64,000 nucleotides of DNA from Pseudomonadota bacterium (GCA_023412805.1 JAEZRM010000095.1:62001-126000); one strand, 5' to 3'; positions 42,764 through 54,825 are shown, counted from the first letter of the stretch. Notes: a model not told the origin generated them from the letters alone. Program-made: numbers and translations.

Positions 42764-43510
42764 GTGATGAAACTGACGATCGTCGGATGCGGTGATGCCT
42801 TCGGCGCCGGGGGACGGCTGCAGACGGGCTATCACGTCGACCTCGGGCATCACCGCTTTCTCATCGACTGCGGTGCGACGAGCCTGATCGGCCTCAACAA
42901 GCTCGGCATCGACCCGAACGGCATCTCGACGATCTTCCTCTCGCATCTGCACGGCGACCATTATTCGGGCCTCGTGTGGTGGATGCTCCACGCGCAGCAC
43001 GTTGCCAAACGGACCGATCCGCTCACCGTCATCGGACCACCCGGCGTCGAGGATCGCGTGCTACAGACGGCGGAGCTGATGTTTCCGGGATCGACGAAGA
43101 TCGAGCGGCGCTATCCGCTGATCTTCAAGGAGTGCCGTGCGGGTGAGCCGCTTATCGAAGGCCCCGTCATGGTGACGGCCTGGGAAGTCTCGCATCCCTC
43201 GGGCGCGCCTTCGCACGCGCTGCGCTTCGAGACGGGCGGCAAGGTACTGTCCTTCTCCGGCGATACGGAATGGGTCGATGCGCTCGTGCCCGTGAGCGCC
43301 GGCGCCGACCTGTTCATTACAGAGTGCTACGCGTTTGATGGCCCTGTGCGCTATCACACGAGCTGGAAAATCCTCGAGGAGAACCTGCCGCGGATCGCAG
43401 CGAAGCGCATTCTCCTCACGCACATGAATCCGTCCATGCTGGCGCGCCGCCACGAGATCGACCGGCCGAACATCCTGCTCGCCGAGGACTGCCTCGTCAT
43501 CGACGTGTAA
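42764..43510 (+). CDS. MBL fold metallo-hydrolase
   Basis: A 248-residue metallo-beta-lactamase-fold protein related to RNase Z-like hydrolases. The metal motif SHLHGDHYSG, later histidines WEVSHPSGAPSHALRF, the aspartate in FSGDTEWVDALV and a final LLTHMN histidine complete a binuclear site. It could act on a phosphodiester or lactone; the substrate is not readable. The stop overlaps the next gene's start by one base. Confidence 0.88.
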   Translation: MMKLTIVGCGDAFGAGGRLQTGYHVDLGHHRFLIDCGATSLIGLNKLGIDPNGISTIFLSHLHGDHYSGLVWWMLHAQHVAKRTDPLTVIGPPGVEDRVLQTAELMFPGSTKIERRYPLIFKECRAGEPLIEGPVMVTAWEVSHPSGAPSHALRFETGGKVLSFSGDTEWVDALVPVSAGADLFITECYAFDGPVRYHTSWKILEENLPRIAAKRILLTHMNPSMLARRHEIDRPNILLAEDCLVIDV

Positions 43511-44148
43511 TGCGCACGAAGCGAGTACCTTCGAAGCGTCGCGCACTCGATGCGCTCGTCGCGGACATTCGCGCCTGCCGCCTTTGCCGAGATGAGCCTC
43601 GGGGTGCGCCTCTGCCGCACGAGCCACGTCCCGTTCTGCGTGTGAGTACAACCGCGCGCATCGGCGTATTCGGGCAAGCGCCGGGAACGCGCGTCCATGC
43701 CTCCGGCACACCTTTCACGGATCCTTCCGGCGTGCGCCTGCGCCAATGGATGGGCGTGACGGACGACGAATTCTACGACGTCAGCCGCATCGCCGTCATT
43801 CCCATGGGCTTCTGCTTTCCGGGCCTCGATGCCAAAGGTGGAGACTTGCCGCCACGCCGTGAATGCGCGCCGCTCTGGCGTGCGCGCCTGATGGCGGCAC
43901 TGCCGAACCTCGAACTGATGCTGCTCGTCGGGCAGTATGCCCAGCGCTGGCATCTGGGACAGGATAGTCGACGCGATCTGACGAGCACCGTGCAGCGCTG
44001 GCGTGAGATCGTCGCGCGGCCGGATGGCCCGGTGATGGTGCCGCTGCCGCATCCATCATGGCGCAACAACGCCTGGATCAAGAAGCATCCGTGGTTCGAC
44101 GCGGAGCTGCTGCCGTGGCTGCGCGAGGCTGTGCGAGCGCATCTCTAG
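43510..44148 (+). CDS. Uracil-DNA glycosylase family protein
   Basis: A 212-residue protein of the uracil-DNA glycosylase superfamily. N-terminal cysteines (DIRACRLCRDEPRGAPLPHE) resemble the Fe-S cluster part of family 4/5 enzymes. Motif 1 is IGVFGQAPGTRVHASGTPF and the late motif is PLPHPSWRNNAW. It lacks the KRRIH loop of UdgX, so it is a different family from the protein at 15409. Enzymatic activity on uracil is not assured because motif 1 departs from GExPG. Coupled with the upstream MBL gene (TAATG junction). Confidence 0.85.
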   Translation: MRTKRVPSKRRALDALVADIRACRLCRDEPRGAPLPHEPRPVLRVSTTARIGVFGQAPGTRVHASGTPFTDPSGVRLRQWMGVTDDEFYDVSRIAVIPMGFCFPGLDAKGGDLPPRRECAPLWRARLMAALPNLELMLLVGQYAQRWHLGQDSRRDLTSTVQRWREIVARPDGPVMVPLPHPSWRNNAWIKKHPWFDAELLPWLREAVRAHL

Positions 44149-44154
44149 TTCGCG

Positions 44155-44395
44155 CCTTCGGCGCGAGTGGGCTGCCGCCCACACCCGCTCGGGGAGACCC
44201 CGAACCCCCTTCTATTTATGACTTGGAGTTGCCGCGAACTCGACCGGTCCTTTCTCTCCGCGAAGAACGGGGAGAGGGAAAAATGGAGCGCGAGCCGCGC
44301 ACTCCAAGTGACAAAAAGGAGGGGGTCCGGGGTCTCCCCGGTTGGGGCCAGGGGCGAAAGCCCCGTCGCGCCAGCGGCGCGAGGGCGGCTGCAGT
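44155..44395. repeat. Inverted-repeat element, copy A (MITE/REP-like)
   Basis: The left part (about 44160-44225) and right part (about 44325-44390) are imperfect inverted repeats, with CGGGGAGACCCCGAACCCCC on the left and its near complement AGGGGGTCCGGGGTCTCCCC on the right. Inner arms GACTTGGAGTTGCCGCG and CGCGCACTCCAAGTG also pair imperfectly. A related element lies at 61965-62290. No coding potential beyond shadows. It fills the gap between convergent genes. Confidence 0.75.
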
Positions 44396-44458
44396 CGAGT
44401 TCGACACTGACGCCGAGCATCAGCACCTCTTCTCAGCAGCCCGCGGCAAACAGAAAAA

Positions 44459-45886
44459 CTAGCTCAGCTCATGAATGCGGAAGTTGAGACCGCCGCGCGG
44501 TGTCAGCGTCACCGTCGCGTTGATGCCGGGGTGCTCGGCAGCCGGTGCATGCTTGTTGCCCACATATTCGGGACGGAAGCGGCGCAGCAGCATCGAGAGC
44601 GCGAGCGTGTTCTCGACCTGGCTCATGGCGCCGCCGATGCAGGAGCGCTTGCCGCCGCCGAACGGAATGTACGTGTAGGGCCGGCGCTTCTTCGCGGCCT
44701 CGCCCATGAAGCGTTCGGGGCGGAAGCTCTCGGGCTCCTCCCAGAAGCGCGGATCATGATGCGCACCGTAGGCAAAGAGGACGACGCGATCGCCTGCCTT
44801 GATCTGCTTGCCGCCGATCTCGTCGTCCTTCGCGGCGACGCGGATGAGGCCCCAGATCGGCGGATAGAAGCGCATGGTCTCCTGGATCACGGCGCGCGTG
44901 TAGGCGAGCCCCGAATAGTCGGCCGCCGTCGGCTCGCGCGAGCCATAGACTTCCTCGCCCTCGCGGCGAATGCGCTCGACGATCTCGGGATTGCGCGACG
45001 CTTCGTAGAGCGCCCAGGCGAGTGTCAGCGCCGTCGTCTCGGTGCCGGCCCAGAGATACTGCTTCAGCTCGTCGACGGCCTGCTGCTCGTCGAACTCCGG
45101 CACGTTCGGATCGGCGGTTACGGCCTGGATCATCTTCAACAGCGTGCGCTCGCGCTCCTCGCGCGGGTTCGCCGCGAAGATCGACGGCGGCACGCCTGCC
45201 CAGGCTTCCATAGCCTTGGCGATGCTGTCCTCGGAGATCTCGAAGTCCGCGTCCGACATCTTCTTCATGCGAAGATCTTTGTGGCTTGGGACGTCGGTGT
45301 AGGTCTTCACGCACTTGAAGATGAAGTGCGGATTGAAAGGCATGTCGCGATCGAACAAAGCCTTGCAGATCATGTCGGCCGCGAGCGTCCAGGTCTGCTC
45401 GACCATCTCGACGCTCTCGCCCGTGCGCGCGAGCTCGGCCCAGATATCCATCTTCTGGCGGATCGCGGTCAGGAAGTACGGGATGTACTCCGCGAACATG
45501 TCCGGATGGAAAGCCGGCTGCTGCGGCATCCGGATCTTCTGCCAGAGAGCGCCGTCGTGCGTGATCATCGACTTGCCGAAGACCGGACGCAGGCCGTCGA
45601 AGTACTTCACATAGTCGTCGACCTTCGTGACGAGCACGCGCTTGAAATGATCGGGCTCGGAAAGGAAGACCACGCGTTCGTTGGCCATGGTCACGGCGAT
45701 GACGCCACCGTAGCGTTGCGTGAGCTGCTGCAGGATCGTCATCGGGTTCGCCGCCGTGCCCTTCTGCAGGGCGGTCAGCTTGAACCAGATGCTCTCCTGC
45801 TCACCGAGGCCCTGCGTGTGCTGGCCAGGTGTTGTGGCATTTGCCTGCTGCAGACCATCATTGGTCGGCGTATGGATCGCAGTCAT
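44459..45886 (-). CDS. Cytochrome P450
   Basis: A 475-residue soluble P450 monooxygenase. Conserved features: I-helix WAGTETTALTLAWAL at about 265-280, ExxR in VIQETMRFYPP, a PERF block (RPERFMGEAAKKRRPYTYIP) and the haem loop FGGGKRSCIGGAMSQVE with the thiolate cysteine. Length and sequence resemble fatty-acid or steroid hydroxylating bacterial P450s of the CYP102/CYP110-like type, but substrate assignment is not possible. ATG at 45886 follows AGGAACGC. No redox partner gene is adjacent. Confidence 0.92.
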   Translation of the reverse strand: MTAIHTPTNDGLQQANATTPGQHTQGLGEQESIWFKLTALQKGTAANPMTILQQLTQRYGGVIAVTMANERVVFLSEPDHFKRVLVTKVDDYVKYFDGLRPVFGKSMITHDGALWQKIRMPQQPAFHPDMFAEYIPYFLTAIRQKMDIWAELARTGESVEMVEQTWTLAADMICKALFDRDMPFNPHFIFKCVKTYTDVPSHKDLRMKKMSDADFEISEDSIAKAMEAWAGVPPSIFAANPREERERTLLKMIQAVTADPNVPEFDEQQAVDELKQYLWAGTETTALTLAWALYEASRNPEIVERIRREGEEVYGSREPTAADYSGLAYTRAVIQETMRFYPPIWGLIRVAAKDDEIGGKQIKAGDRVVLFAYGAHHDPRFWEEPESFRPERFMGEAAKKRRPYTYIPFGGGKRSCIGGAMSQVENTLALSMLLRRFRPEYVGNKHAPAAEHPGINATVTLTPRGGLNFRIHELS

Positions 45887-46112
45887 AGCGTGCGTTCCTA
45901 CCGTCCACGCGCAATGCACGCGGACAATCGAGGTTGTCTCAGCCGACCGGCGTTTCCCCACCCATGGCGCTCGAAGGCATCTGACGTGCCGTTAGCTGCC
46001 TAAAGGTCTCGTAACATCCGCTCGGCGGCAATGTCCACGCACGGTCACTTGACCGCTGCATTTTGGCGCGGCCTGTGTCCGAAACGCGAACTTTTGCCAG
46101 ATTTTAGCCCGG

Positions 46113-46769
46113 TCACGCCTCTTCAGGCGAGATCATGCAGGACGCTTGGTTAACGGCGGTCAGAATGCGCACGCGCCCATCTTCGAGTCGGGCCGCGTCT
46201 GAAGCGACCAGGGCAAGGGCCTGCGGATACAGAACATGTTCCACACGGAGTATCCGTGCGGCGAGGCTTGCGGGTGTATCGCCGTCCAAGACCGGTACCG
46301 CCCCCTGGGCGATGATGGGCCCGGCATCCATCTCGGCGATCACATGATGCACGGTGCAGCCGGCGATTCGCACACCATCCGCGAGCGCCCGTGCGTGTGT
46401 GTGAAGTCCCGGGTAGAGCGGCAGCAGCGAAGGGTGGATGTTGATCATGCGCCCGGCCCAGCGCGCGACGAAACCACCTGTCATAATGCGCATGAAACCG
46501 GCCAACGCGACCAGTTCGACCCCCTCCCTTTCGAGCACGGCCTGGATCGCCTCCTCGAAGGCCTCGCGGGTTGCATAAGCCTTGTGATCGACCGCGTGGG
46601 CGGCAATGCCCTGCTCGCGGGCCCAGGCAAGCCCGGCGGCCTGCGGGCGATTGGATATCACGCAGACGATCTCGGCCGGATAGTCCGCCGCGCGCGACGC
46701 CGCCACGAGCGCCATCATGTTCGAGCCGCGGCCCGAAATGAGGATGCCGACGCGCCGGCGCGGCTTCAC
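46113..46769 (-). CDS. purN: Phosphoribosylglycinamide formyltransferase
   Basis: PurN transfers the formyl group of 10-formyl-THF to GAR, the third step of purine synthesis. The 218-residue product has RVGILISGRGSNMMALVAAS at the N-terminus, ALAGFMRIMTGGFV, and the active-site block INIHPSLLPLYPGLHTHARA with HVIAEMDAGPI. The start is GTG at 46769, overlapping the purM stop by four bases (GTGA). The C-terminal tail (SCMISPEEA) is slightly longer than usual. Confidence 0.96.
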   Translation of the reverse strand: MKPRRRVGILISGRGSNMMALVAASRAADYPAEIVCVISNRPQAAGLAWAREQGIAAHAVDHKAYATREAFEEAIQAVLEREGVELVALAGFMRIMTGGFVARWAGRMINIHPSLLPLYPGLHTHARALADGVRIAGCTVHHVIAEMDAGPIIAQGAVPVLDGDTPASLAARILRVEHVLYPQALALVASDAARLEDGRVRILTAVNQASCMISPEEA

Positions 46770-47914
46770 GATGGGTACCTCAACTGACCGGTGTAGTGCA
46801 CGGCCTCGGTCTGGCCCTTGCCCTTGGCGTCGCTCAGGACGCCGCGCGGCGGCGCTATTCGGCCGATGATCATCGGAGACTCGCCAGCTTCGCGAAGCTC
46901 CTTCAGCACGAGTCCAGCGCGGTCGCGCGATGCCACGATCACGAGGCCGATACCGCAGTTGAACGTGCGCAGCATCTCGGTGTCATCGAGATTGCCGGCG
47001 GCTTTGAGCCAGCCGAACACAGCCGGCGGTATCCAGGCGCCAAGATCGATCTCGGCACCAATCTGGTCGGATAGAACGCGCGGCACGTTCTCTGAAAGGC
47101 CACCACCCGTGATGTGGGCCAGTGCCTTGATCGCGCCCTCGGGGCCGCTGCCGCCGGTCGCGCGCAGCGCCGCCAGCACGGGCTTGACGTAGATGCGCGT
47201 CGGCGTGAGCAGGCTTGCTGCCAGCGACACGTCGGGCGCGTAGGGGGCCGGCGTCTCCCACTCGAGACTGGCGCCGGCGACAAGCTTGCGCACGAGCGAG
47301 TAGCCATTCGAGTGCACACCCGACGAGGGCAGGCCAATCAGCAGGTCGCCGACGTCGATATCGGCACGCGGCAGCACGCCACCACGCTCGACGGCGCCGA
47401 CGCAAAAGCCGGCGAGATCGTAGTCACCGCCGCCGTACATACCGGGCATCTCGGCCGTTTCGCCGCCGATGAGCGCGCAGCCTGCCTCATGGCACCCGGC
47501 CGCAATCCCGGCGATCACCTCGCGGGCAACCTCCACATCGAGCTTGCCGGTCGAGAAATAGTCGAGGAAGAACAACGGCTCAGCGCCCTGCACGATCAGA
47601 TCGTTGACGCACATGGCGACGAGATCGACGCCGATCGTCGCGTGCTGGCCGGTCTCGATGGCGATCTTGAGCTTGGTGCCGACACCGTCATTGGCAGCGA
47701 CGAGGATGGGATCCTTATAGCCCGCCGCCTTCAGATCGAAGAGACCGCCGAAGCCGCCGAGATCCGCATCGGCGCCGGCGCGCCGCGTCGCGCGCACCAG
47801 CGGCTTGATGGCGGCCACGAGGGCATTGCCGGCATCGATATCGACGCCGGAATCACGGTAGGTGACGGACGCATTCGGGTCCGTACCTGCGCCGTTGTGG
47901 CCAATGGACGTCAT
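46766..47914 (-). CDS. purM: Phosphoribosylformylglycinamidine cyclo-ligase
   Basis: PurM closes the imidazole ring of AIR, the fifth step of purine synthesis. The 382-residue product begins with a short leader and then SVTYRDSGVDIDAGNALVAA. Further motifs: VAANDGVGTKLKIAIE, CVNDLIVQGAEPLFFLDYF, ALIGGETAEMPGMY and HITGGGLSENVPRVL. GAGGGTGAAA precedes ATG at 47914. It is translationally coupled to purN. Confidence 0.96.
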   Translation of the reverse strand: MTSIGHNGAGTDPNASVTYRDSGVDIDAGNALVAAIKPLVRATRRAGADADLGGFGGLFDLKAAGYKDPILVAANDGVGTKLKIAIETGQHATIGVDLVAMCVNDLIVQGAEPLFFLDYFSTGKLDVEVAREVIAGIAAGCHEAGCALIGGETAEMPGMYGGGDYDLAGFCVGAVERGGVLPRADIDVGDLLIGLPSSGVHSNGYSLVRKLVAGASLEWETPAPYAPDVSLAASLLTPTRIYVKPVLAALRATGGSGPEGAIKALAHITGGGLSENVPRVLSDQIGAEIDLGAWIPPAVFGWLKAAGNLDDTEMLRTFNCGIGLVIVASRDRAGLVLKELREAGESPMIIGRIAPPRGVLSDAKGKGQTEAVHYTGQLRYPS

Positions 47915-48181
47915 TTTCACCCTCGCAGAGGTGGACCGCTGCCCTCGGGCTCGGCGTTCGTGCCACGGCGGACCAGGAACTCGGGGACGGTCAAGCCAGG
48001 AGGCGCAATGCTCGCAGCCGAACCCTACTTTTGCCCCAATGGTCATGGCCCAAGTGGTGATGCCCAACTGATGGGTATTGTGCGGGGCAATAGCAATCCG
48101 TGGGGCGTTCGGCAACTCACGGAAAGGCTATGTTGTCCCCAATTCCGGATGAATTGGCTAAGCGTGGGACCGTTGGGCACC

Positions 48182-49459
48182 ATGAGAAGGCTTTTGGGCA
48201 ACACCGACCTAGCAACGGGCATCGGCGCGAATAGCGGCAGGCGGGCGCGGCGAGCCTTAGCAGGCTCGCTTGCGGCGGCGTTTCTCGGCCTCGCGCCGGG
48301 GGCTGCGACGGCCGAGGATTCGAAAGTCTTCATCATCGGGAACTATCCCGTGGAGGCCCGCGCAGCCGATGCCGTGACCGCCAAAGAGCAGGCCATTGCC
48401 GACGGCCAGCAGGCAGCCTTCCGCTCGCTTCTGAAGCGCATCGTGCCCGTGACCTCCTACGCGCGCCTGAAGCAGGTTCGCGCCACCCCTGCCGCGCCGA
48501 TGATCGAAGGCTTCTCGGTCCGCTCCGAGCGCAACTCGGCGACGGAATACATCGCGAGCTACGACTTCTCCTTCCAGCCGGCGGCGGTGCAGCAGCTGCT
48601 CGAACGCAACGGCATTCCGTACGTCGACAAGCAGGCACCGCGCATCGTGATCGTGCCGATCTATCGCGCCGAGCGCCAGCCGCAGAACGTGACGGCAGAG
48701 GCCAGCGACACCTGGATGTACGCGTGGCGCAGTCTCGATCTCGCCAACACGCTGACGCCGGCGACGATCTCGCAACCGAAGAAGACGCTGAATCCCGACA
48801 CGGTTAAAGCCGCACTCGAAGGTGAAGGCGGCGCGCAGCGCGCGATCGCCGGTGAATACCAGACATCGCTGGTCGTGCTCGCGGTCATCGAGCCGAGTGC
48901 CGACGGCAAGAAAGCGACCGTCACGCTTAGCGGGCAGGATTCTGTCGGTCCGTTCTCGCTCGCGCGCAACTATCGCCTCGACGGCGACATTGCCTACACA
49001 TCCGAGCTTGCGGCAGTCGTCGGGCTCGGCGTGCTGGAAGGGCGCTGGAAGGCCGCGAATTCGCATCTGAGCACGGCGAGTGCGCCGGCGCAGAACAACT
49101 TCGCTCCAGCACCGGGCGGTGGCGGTAGTGGCTACGGCTGGGGCGCAAGCCCTGGTGCGAGCCCGGGCTACGGCGAGGGCCCGTCGAGCTATGGCGCTCG
49201 CGGCAGTCAGCCCGGTGGCGGCGCGCCGATCCGCCTCTCGGTGTCGTTCCAGGGCATGAACGAATGGCAGCAGATCAGCCAGCGCCTATCCGCGGTGCCG
49301 GGTGTCGGTAATCTCGAAGTGGAAGGCCTTTCCGCGCGCAGTGCCCGCATTGCGCTGAGCTTTCCTGGCAGCCCCGACGATCTTGCCCGTGCGCTTTCCC
49401 AGCAGGGGCTGAGCCTGCGCAGCGGACCCGACGGATTGATCCTGAGCGGCGGACGCTGA
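48182..49459 (+). CDS. DUF2066 domain protein, exported
   Basis: A 425-residue protein with an N-terminal signal region ending near GAATA (residue about 40). A DUF2066-type domain follows (DSKVFIIGNYPVEARAADAV; AIADGQQAAFRSLLKRIVP; IEGFSVRSERNSATEYIASY). A flexible glycine/proline/serine-rich segment (about residues 300-345) separates it from a small C-terminal domain (IRLSVSFQGMNEWQQISQRL) with alternating beta/alpha pattern. The function is unknown. In this group it often sits next to the purM or hda/dnaA-related genes, and here it is divergent from purM. The start at 48182 is a best guess; ATG 48149 is possible. Confidence 0.85.
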   Translation: MRRLLGNTDLATGIGANSGRRARRALAGSLAAAFLGLAPGAATAEDSKVFIIGNYPVEARAADAVTAKEQAIADGQQAAFRSLLKRIVPVTSYARLKQVRATPAAPMIEGFSVRSERNSATEYIASYDFSFQPAAVQQLLERNGIPYVDKQAPRIVIVPIYRAERQPQNVTAEASDTWMYAWRSLDLANTLTPATISQPKKTLNPDTVKAALEGEGGAQRAIAGEYQTSLVVLAVIEPSADGKKATVTLSGQDSVGPFSLARNYRLDGDIAYTSELAAVVGLGVLEGRWKAANSHLSTASAPAQNNFAPAPGGGGSGYGWGASPGASPGYGEGPSSYGARGSQPGGGAPIRLSVSFQGMNEWQQISQRLSAVPGVGNLEVEGLSARSARIALSFPGSPDDLARALSQQGLSLRSGPDGLILSGGR

Positions 49460-49460
49460 T

Positions 49461-49910
49461 CTACGGTTGAAACAGCCGCATGTCCCACGCGACGGGGTGT
49501 TCGAGCCCGGGCCGTATGCGCGGCGCTTCGGGATGTCCGCAGTTGATGATCACGTTCTCCTCGATGCGGGCCACGAACGACGGCACGATCAGGATCGCCG
49601 ATCGCTTCTCATGGTACCATTTCGAGCCGGCGGCCCGCGCCTTGGCGAGGTCCAGCCATCCAGGCACGGTGTCCTTCGTGAAGATCTCGTAGGAAATACC
49701 GGCCGGAATCTCGATCTCGATGTAGTGCTGGTTCGACGGCAGTACGCCATTGAAGTGCGCGAGCTTTTCGAGGAGCGCGGTGGCGTAGTGCCGCGAGGTA
49801 TAGATGACCTCCTGACCCTTCTCGTGCCAGCGGCCCTCGATGCGCGCCGCGCCTTCGCCGCTGTAGATGGGATAAGTGCCCTGCGGATCGCCGATGCGAT
49901 AGGCGCGCAT
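49461..49910 (-). CDS. RES domain toxin (NAD+ phosphorylase family)
   Basis: A 149-residue RES-domain protein, toxin of a type II toxin-antitoxin pair. Characterised relatives (MbcT, ParT) degrade or transfer ADP-ribose from NAD+. Motif residues: RI in MRAYRIGDPQ, the GAARIEGRWHEKG loop, VIYTSRHYATALLEKLAHF with the conserved Tyr and Glu, and SAILIVPSFVARIEENVIIN with the serine. I chose ATG 49910 because the domain begins there; the frame extends into the antitoxin gene. It follows the antitoxin stop by 16 bp. Confidence 0.88.
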   Translation of the reverse strand: MRAYRIGDPQGTYPIYSGEGAARIEGRWHEKGQEVIYTSRHYATALLEKLAHFNGVLPSNQHYIEIEIPAGISYEIFTKDTVPGWLDLAKARAAGSKWYHEKRSAILIVPSFVARIEENVIINCGHPEAPRIRPGLEHPVAWDMRLFQP

Positions 49911-49926
49911 CGGCTCCGCGAGAACT

Positions 49927-50376
49927 CTAGACCGCGACGCCGGCATCGGCTTTGGCCAGCAGCTTGAGGACGAGATCGGCGCCCGCAATCGATTCCTTGG
50001 CGAGATCGATCGGCGTGCGGCCGCCGAGCATGGGATGCTCCTGGATCATGAAGCGCGCGGCCCGTCCCGCATCATCGTGATAGACGCGCAGCACCTCGTA
50101 GAAGACCTTCGAAAGCGCCCAGACCTTTTCGCTCTCGTCCTTGGTGAGGGCGTGCTTCCGACGATGGAGCGTCGACTTCGGAATGATGTCCGTCGCGCGG
50201 ACGAACTTCCCCTGCGGATCGATCCGTTCCATGACGACCGTCGCCGTCTTGACCGGAAAGCCCTTGGCAAGCCGCTCCACCAGCCCAAGATCATCCACTT
50301 TGGCCCAGTCCGACAGGCCCATGAATTTGGCGATCCGTCGGGCCTCGGAAACGGCCCCACTTTCAGCCGTCGGCAT
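49927..50376 (-). CDS. Xre/MbcA/ParS-type antitoxin
   Basis: A 149-residue antitoxin with an N-terminal Xre-like DNA-binding part (RRIAKFMGLSDWAKVDDLGL; VERLAKGFPV; IIPKSTLHRRKHALTKDES) and a C-terminal DUF2384/MbcA-ParS toxin-binding part (FYEVLRVYHDDAGRAARFMI; HPMLGGRTPIDLAKES). The strong GGAGG seven bases before ATG 50376 decides the start over ATG 50400. It presumably represses its own promoter; a TTCCA-CA-TGGAA inverted repeat lies just upstream. Confidence 0.88.
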   Translation of the reverse strand: MPTAESGAVSEARRIAKFMGLSDWAKVDDLGLVERLAKGFPVKTATVVMERIDPQGKFVRATDIIPKSTLHRRKHALTKDESEKVWALSKVFYEVLRVYHDDAGRAARFMIQEHPMLGGRTPIDLAKESIAGADLVLKLLAKADAGVAV

Positions 50377-50391
50377 GGCAGCACCTCCGCT

Positions 50392-50405
50392 ATTCCACAT
50401 GGAAC
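50392..50405. promoter_or_regulatory. Candidate operator of the toxin-antitoxin operon
   Basis: The arms TTCCA and TGGAA separated by two bases lie 16 nt upstream of the antitoxin start, where Xre-type antitoxins usually autoregulate. This is a short motif and could be chance. Confidence 0.3.
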
Positions 50406-50532
50406 AGATATAGTCTCATTTGGCACCAACCACAAGGCCCAGGCGGGCGCGCGCATCTGCCTGTTGCGCTTGGGCTGGAACGTGCTATGCCCAGGCCACC
50501 CCCCAATTCTGTCCGGGTTCAGTACTGCCGCG

Positions 50533-51690
50533 ATGAATGTCGTCACTTCGACCGACGGGCTTGCCGCCCTTTGCCGCGAGCTCGCACAAAGCCGCTATGT
50601 CGCTGTCGACACAGAGTTCATGCGCGAGCAGACCTTCTGGCCGAAGCTGTGCCTCGTGCAGCTCGCCGGCCCTGATGCCGAGGCTGTTGTCGATCCGCTC
50701 GCCGAAGGCCTCGACCTCGCGCCCTTCTGGGATCTGATGACGGACCGCGACGTGGTGAAGGTTTTCCACGCCGCACGCCAGGATCTCGAAATCGTGCACG
50801 TCAAGACGGGCGCGCTGCCGGCCCCCGTGTTCGATACGCAAGTCGCGGCCATGGTCTGCGGGTTCGGTGACAGCATCAGCTACGTCAATCTGGTCAAGCG
50901 CATCAGCGGCGAGGATCTCGATAAAAGCTCTCGCTTCACGGACTGGAGCCGCCGCCCGCTCAGCCAGAAGCAGCTCCAGTACGCGCTCGGCGACGTGACG
51001 CACCTGCGTAAGGTCTATACGAGCCTGCAGAAAATGCTCGAAACCTCGGGCCGCGCGCACTGGCTCGACGAAGAAATGGCGACACTGCTCGATCCCGGCA
51101 CGTACGAGACGCATCCCGAGGACGCCTGGCGCCGCCTCAAGCTGAAGGTGCGCGGGCGCAAGTCCCTCGCCGTGCTGATCGAGCTTGCTGCATGGCGCGA
51201 GCGCGGGGCCCAGGGCCAGGACGTGCCGCGCAGCCGCATCATCCGCGACGAGGCGCTGTACGACATCGCGAATCAGATGCCGACGGAGACGAAGCAGCTC
51301 GCCGAGCTGCGCACGCTGAGCGACGGCTTCTCGCGCTCCCAGCGCGCGAAAGAAATCATCGACGCCGTCAAACGCGGTCTGGCGCGCGATCCGGCCACGC
51401 TCCCCTCGGTCAGCTCGCACGCGCCGTCCTCGGGCGACGTCAACGCGCTTTGCGATATGCTGCGGGTGCTGCTCAAGGCGGCGGCCCAGCGTCATAAGGT
51501 GGCGCCGCGGCTCATTGCCGATGCCGATGACATCGAAGCCATCGCAAGCCAGCGCAATCCGGATGTACCGGCCCTCAAGGGCTGGCGGCGGGAGCTCTTC
51601 GGGGAGGATGCCCTGCGCCTCAAAGCCGGCGAGCTGGCGCTCACGGTCCGCAATGGCGAGGTCATCGCCATTCCGACGACGAAGAAATAG
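50533..51690 (+). CDS. rnd: Ribonuclease D
   Basis: A 385-residue 3'-5' exoribonuclease. DEDD-type active-site segments are visible: AVDTEFMREQTFWPKLCLVQ (D and E), VVKVFHAARQDLEIV (D), and LQYALGDVTHLRKVY (Y, D). HRDC domains follow at about 205-290 (GRKSLAVLIELAAWRERGAQ) and at the C-terminal end. It trims tRNA and other stable RNA ends. ATG at 50533 lies 130 bp after the divergent antitoxin start. The length is typical. Confidence 0.95.
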   Translation: MNVVTSTDGLAALCRELAQSRYVAVDTEFMREQTFWPKLCLVQLAGPDAEAVVDPLAEGLDLAPFWDLMTDRDVVKVFHAARQDLEIVHVKTGALPAPVFDTQVAAMVCGFGDSISYVNLVKRISGEDLDKSSRFTDWSRRPLSQKQLQYALGDVTHLRKVYTSLQKMLETSGRAHWLDEEMATLLDPGTYETHPEDAWRRLKLKVRGRKSLAVLIELAAWRERGAQGQDVPRSRIIRDEALYDIANQMPTETKQLAELRTLSDGFSRSQRAKEIIDAVKRGLARDPATLPSVSSHAPSSGDVNALCDMLRVLLKAAAQRHKVAPRLIADADDIEAIASQRNPDVPALKGWRRELFGEDALRLKAGELALTVRNGEVIAIPTTKK

Positions 51691-51917
51691 CCCGTCCGCT
51701 ACCGGCCGCATCGGGATCTGCGCGCCTGCCCAAAAATGCGCCCCTGATCTTGCGCGCGACCGGCTAGCGGAGGCCGCTGCGTCGCTTTATAAGGCTTCCA
51801 ATCGCCCGGTCACCGTCCGCCCGTCCCGCCTGACGAACGGTGCTTGCCGTGCACTCACGTGCCCGGGTCCCGACAACCTCGATCGACTGCCGGATCGCTG
51901 CAGGAGACGTGCCCGTC

Positions 51918-54611
<2,694 letters not shown>

Positions 54612-54665
54612 GGTCCAGATGCCAATCGGGTGCGGGCAGAGCTCGCACCCCCTCAGATGGTTAAG

Positions 54666-54697
54666 AAGCTCCTGTCCGATCGGACAGGAGCTTTTTT
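54666..54697 (+). terminator. Rho-independent terminator of acnA
   Basis: Perfect arms AAGCTCCTGTCC and GGACAGGAGCTT around GATC are followed by a run of six T residues, 55 bp after the acnA stop. Confidence 0.92.
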
Positions 54698-54796
54698 CTT
54701 TTGCCTCATGCACATTATGAGCGTGTCGCCGCACCCCTCGGCGGCATGAAGAAGAGACCCTACTCTGACTTTGCTTCCGCCTCCCCCTCGAGAAGC

Positions 54797-54825
54797 AAAA
54801 AGGGCCGCCCGCTGGGCGGCCCTTT
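54797..54825 (-). terminator. Rho-independent terminator of the porin gene
   Basis: Ten-base arms AGGGCCGCCC and GGGCGGCCCT around GCT. On the minus strand the hairpin is followed by TTTTT, 30 bp after the porin stop at 54855. Confidence 0.88.
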
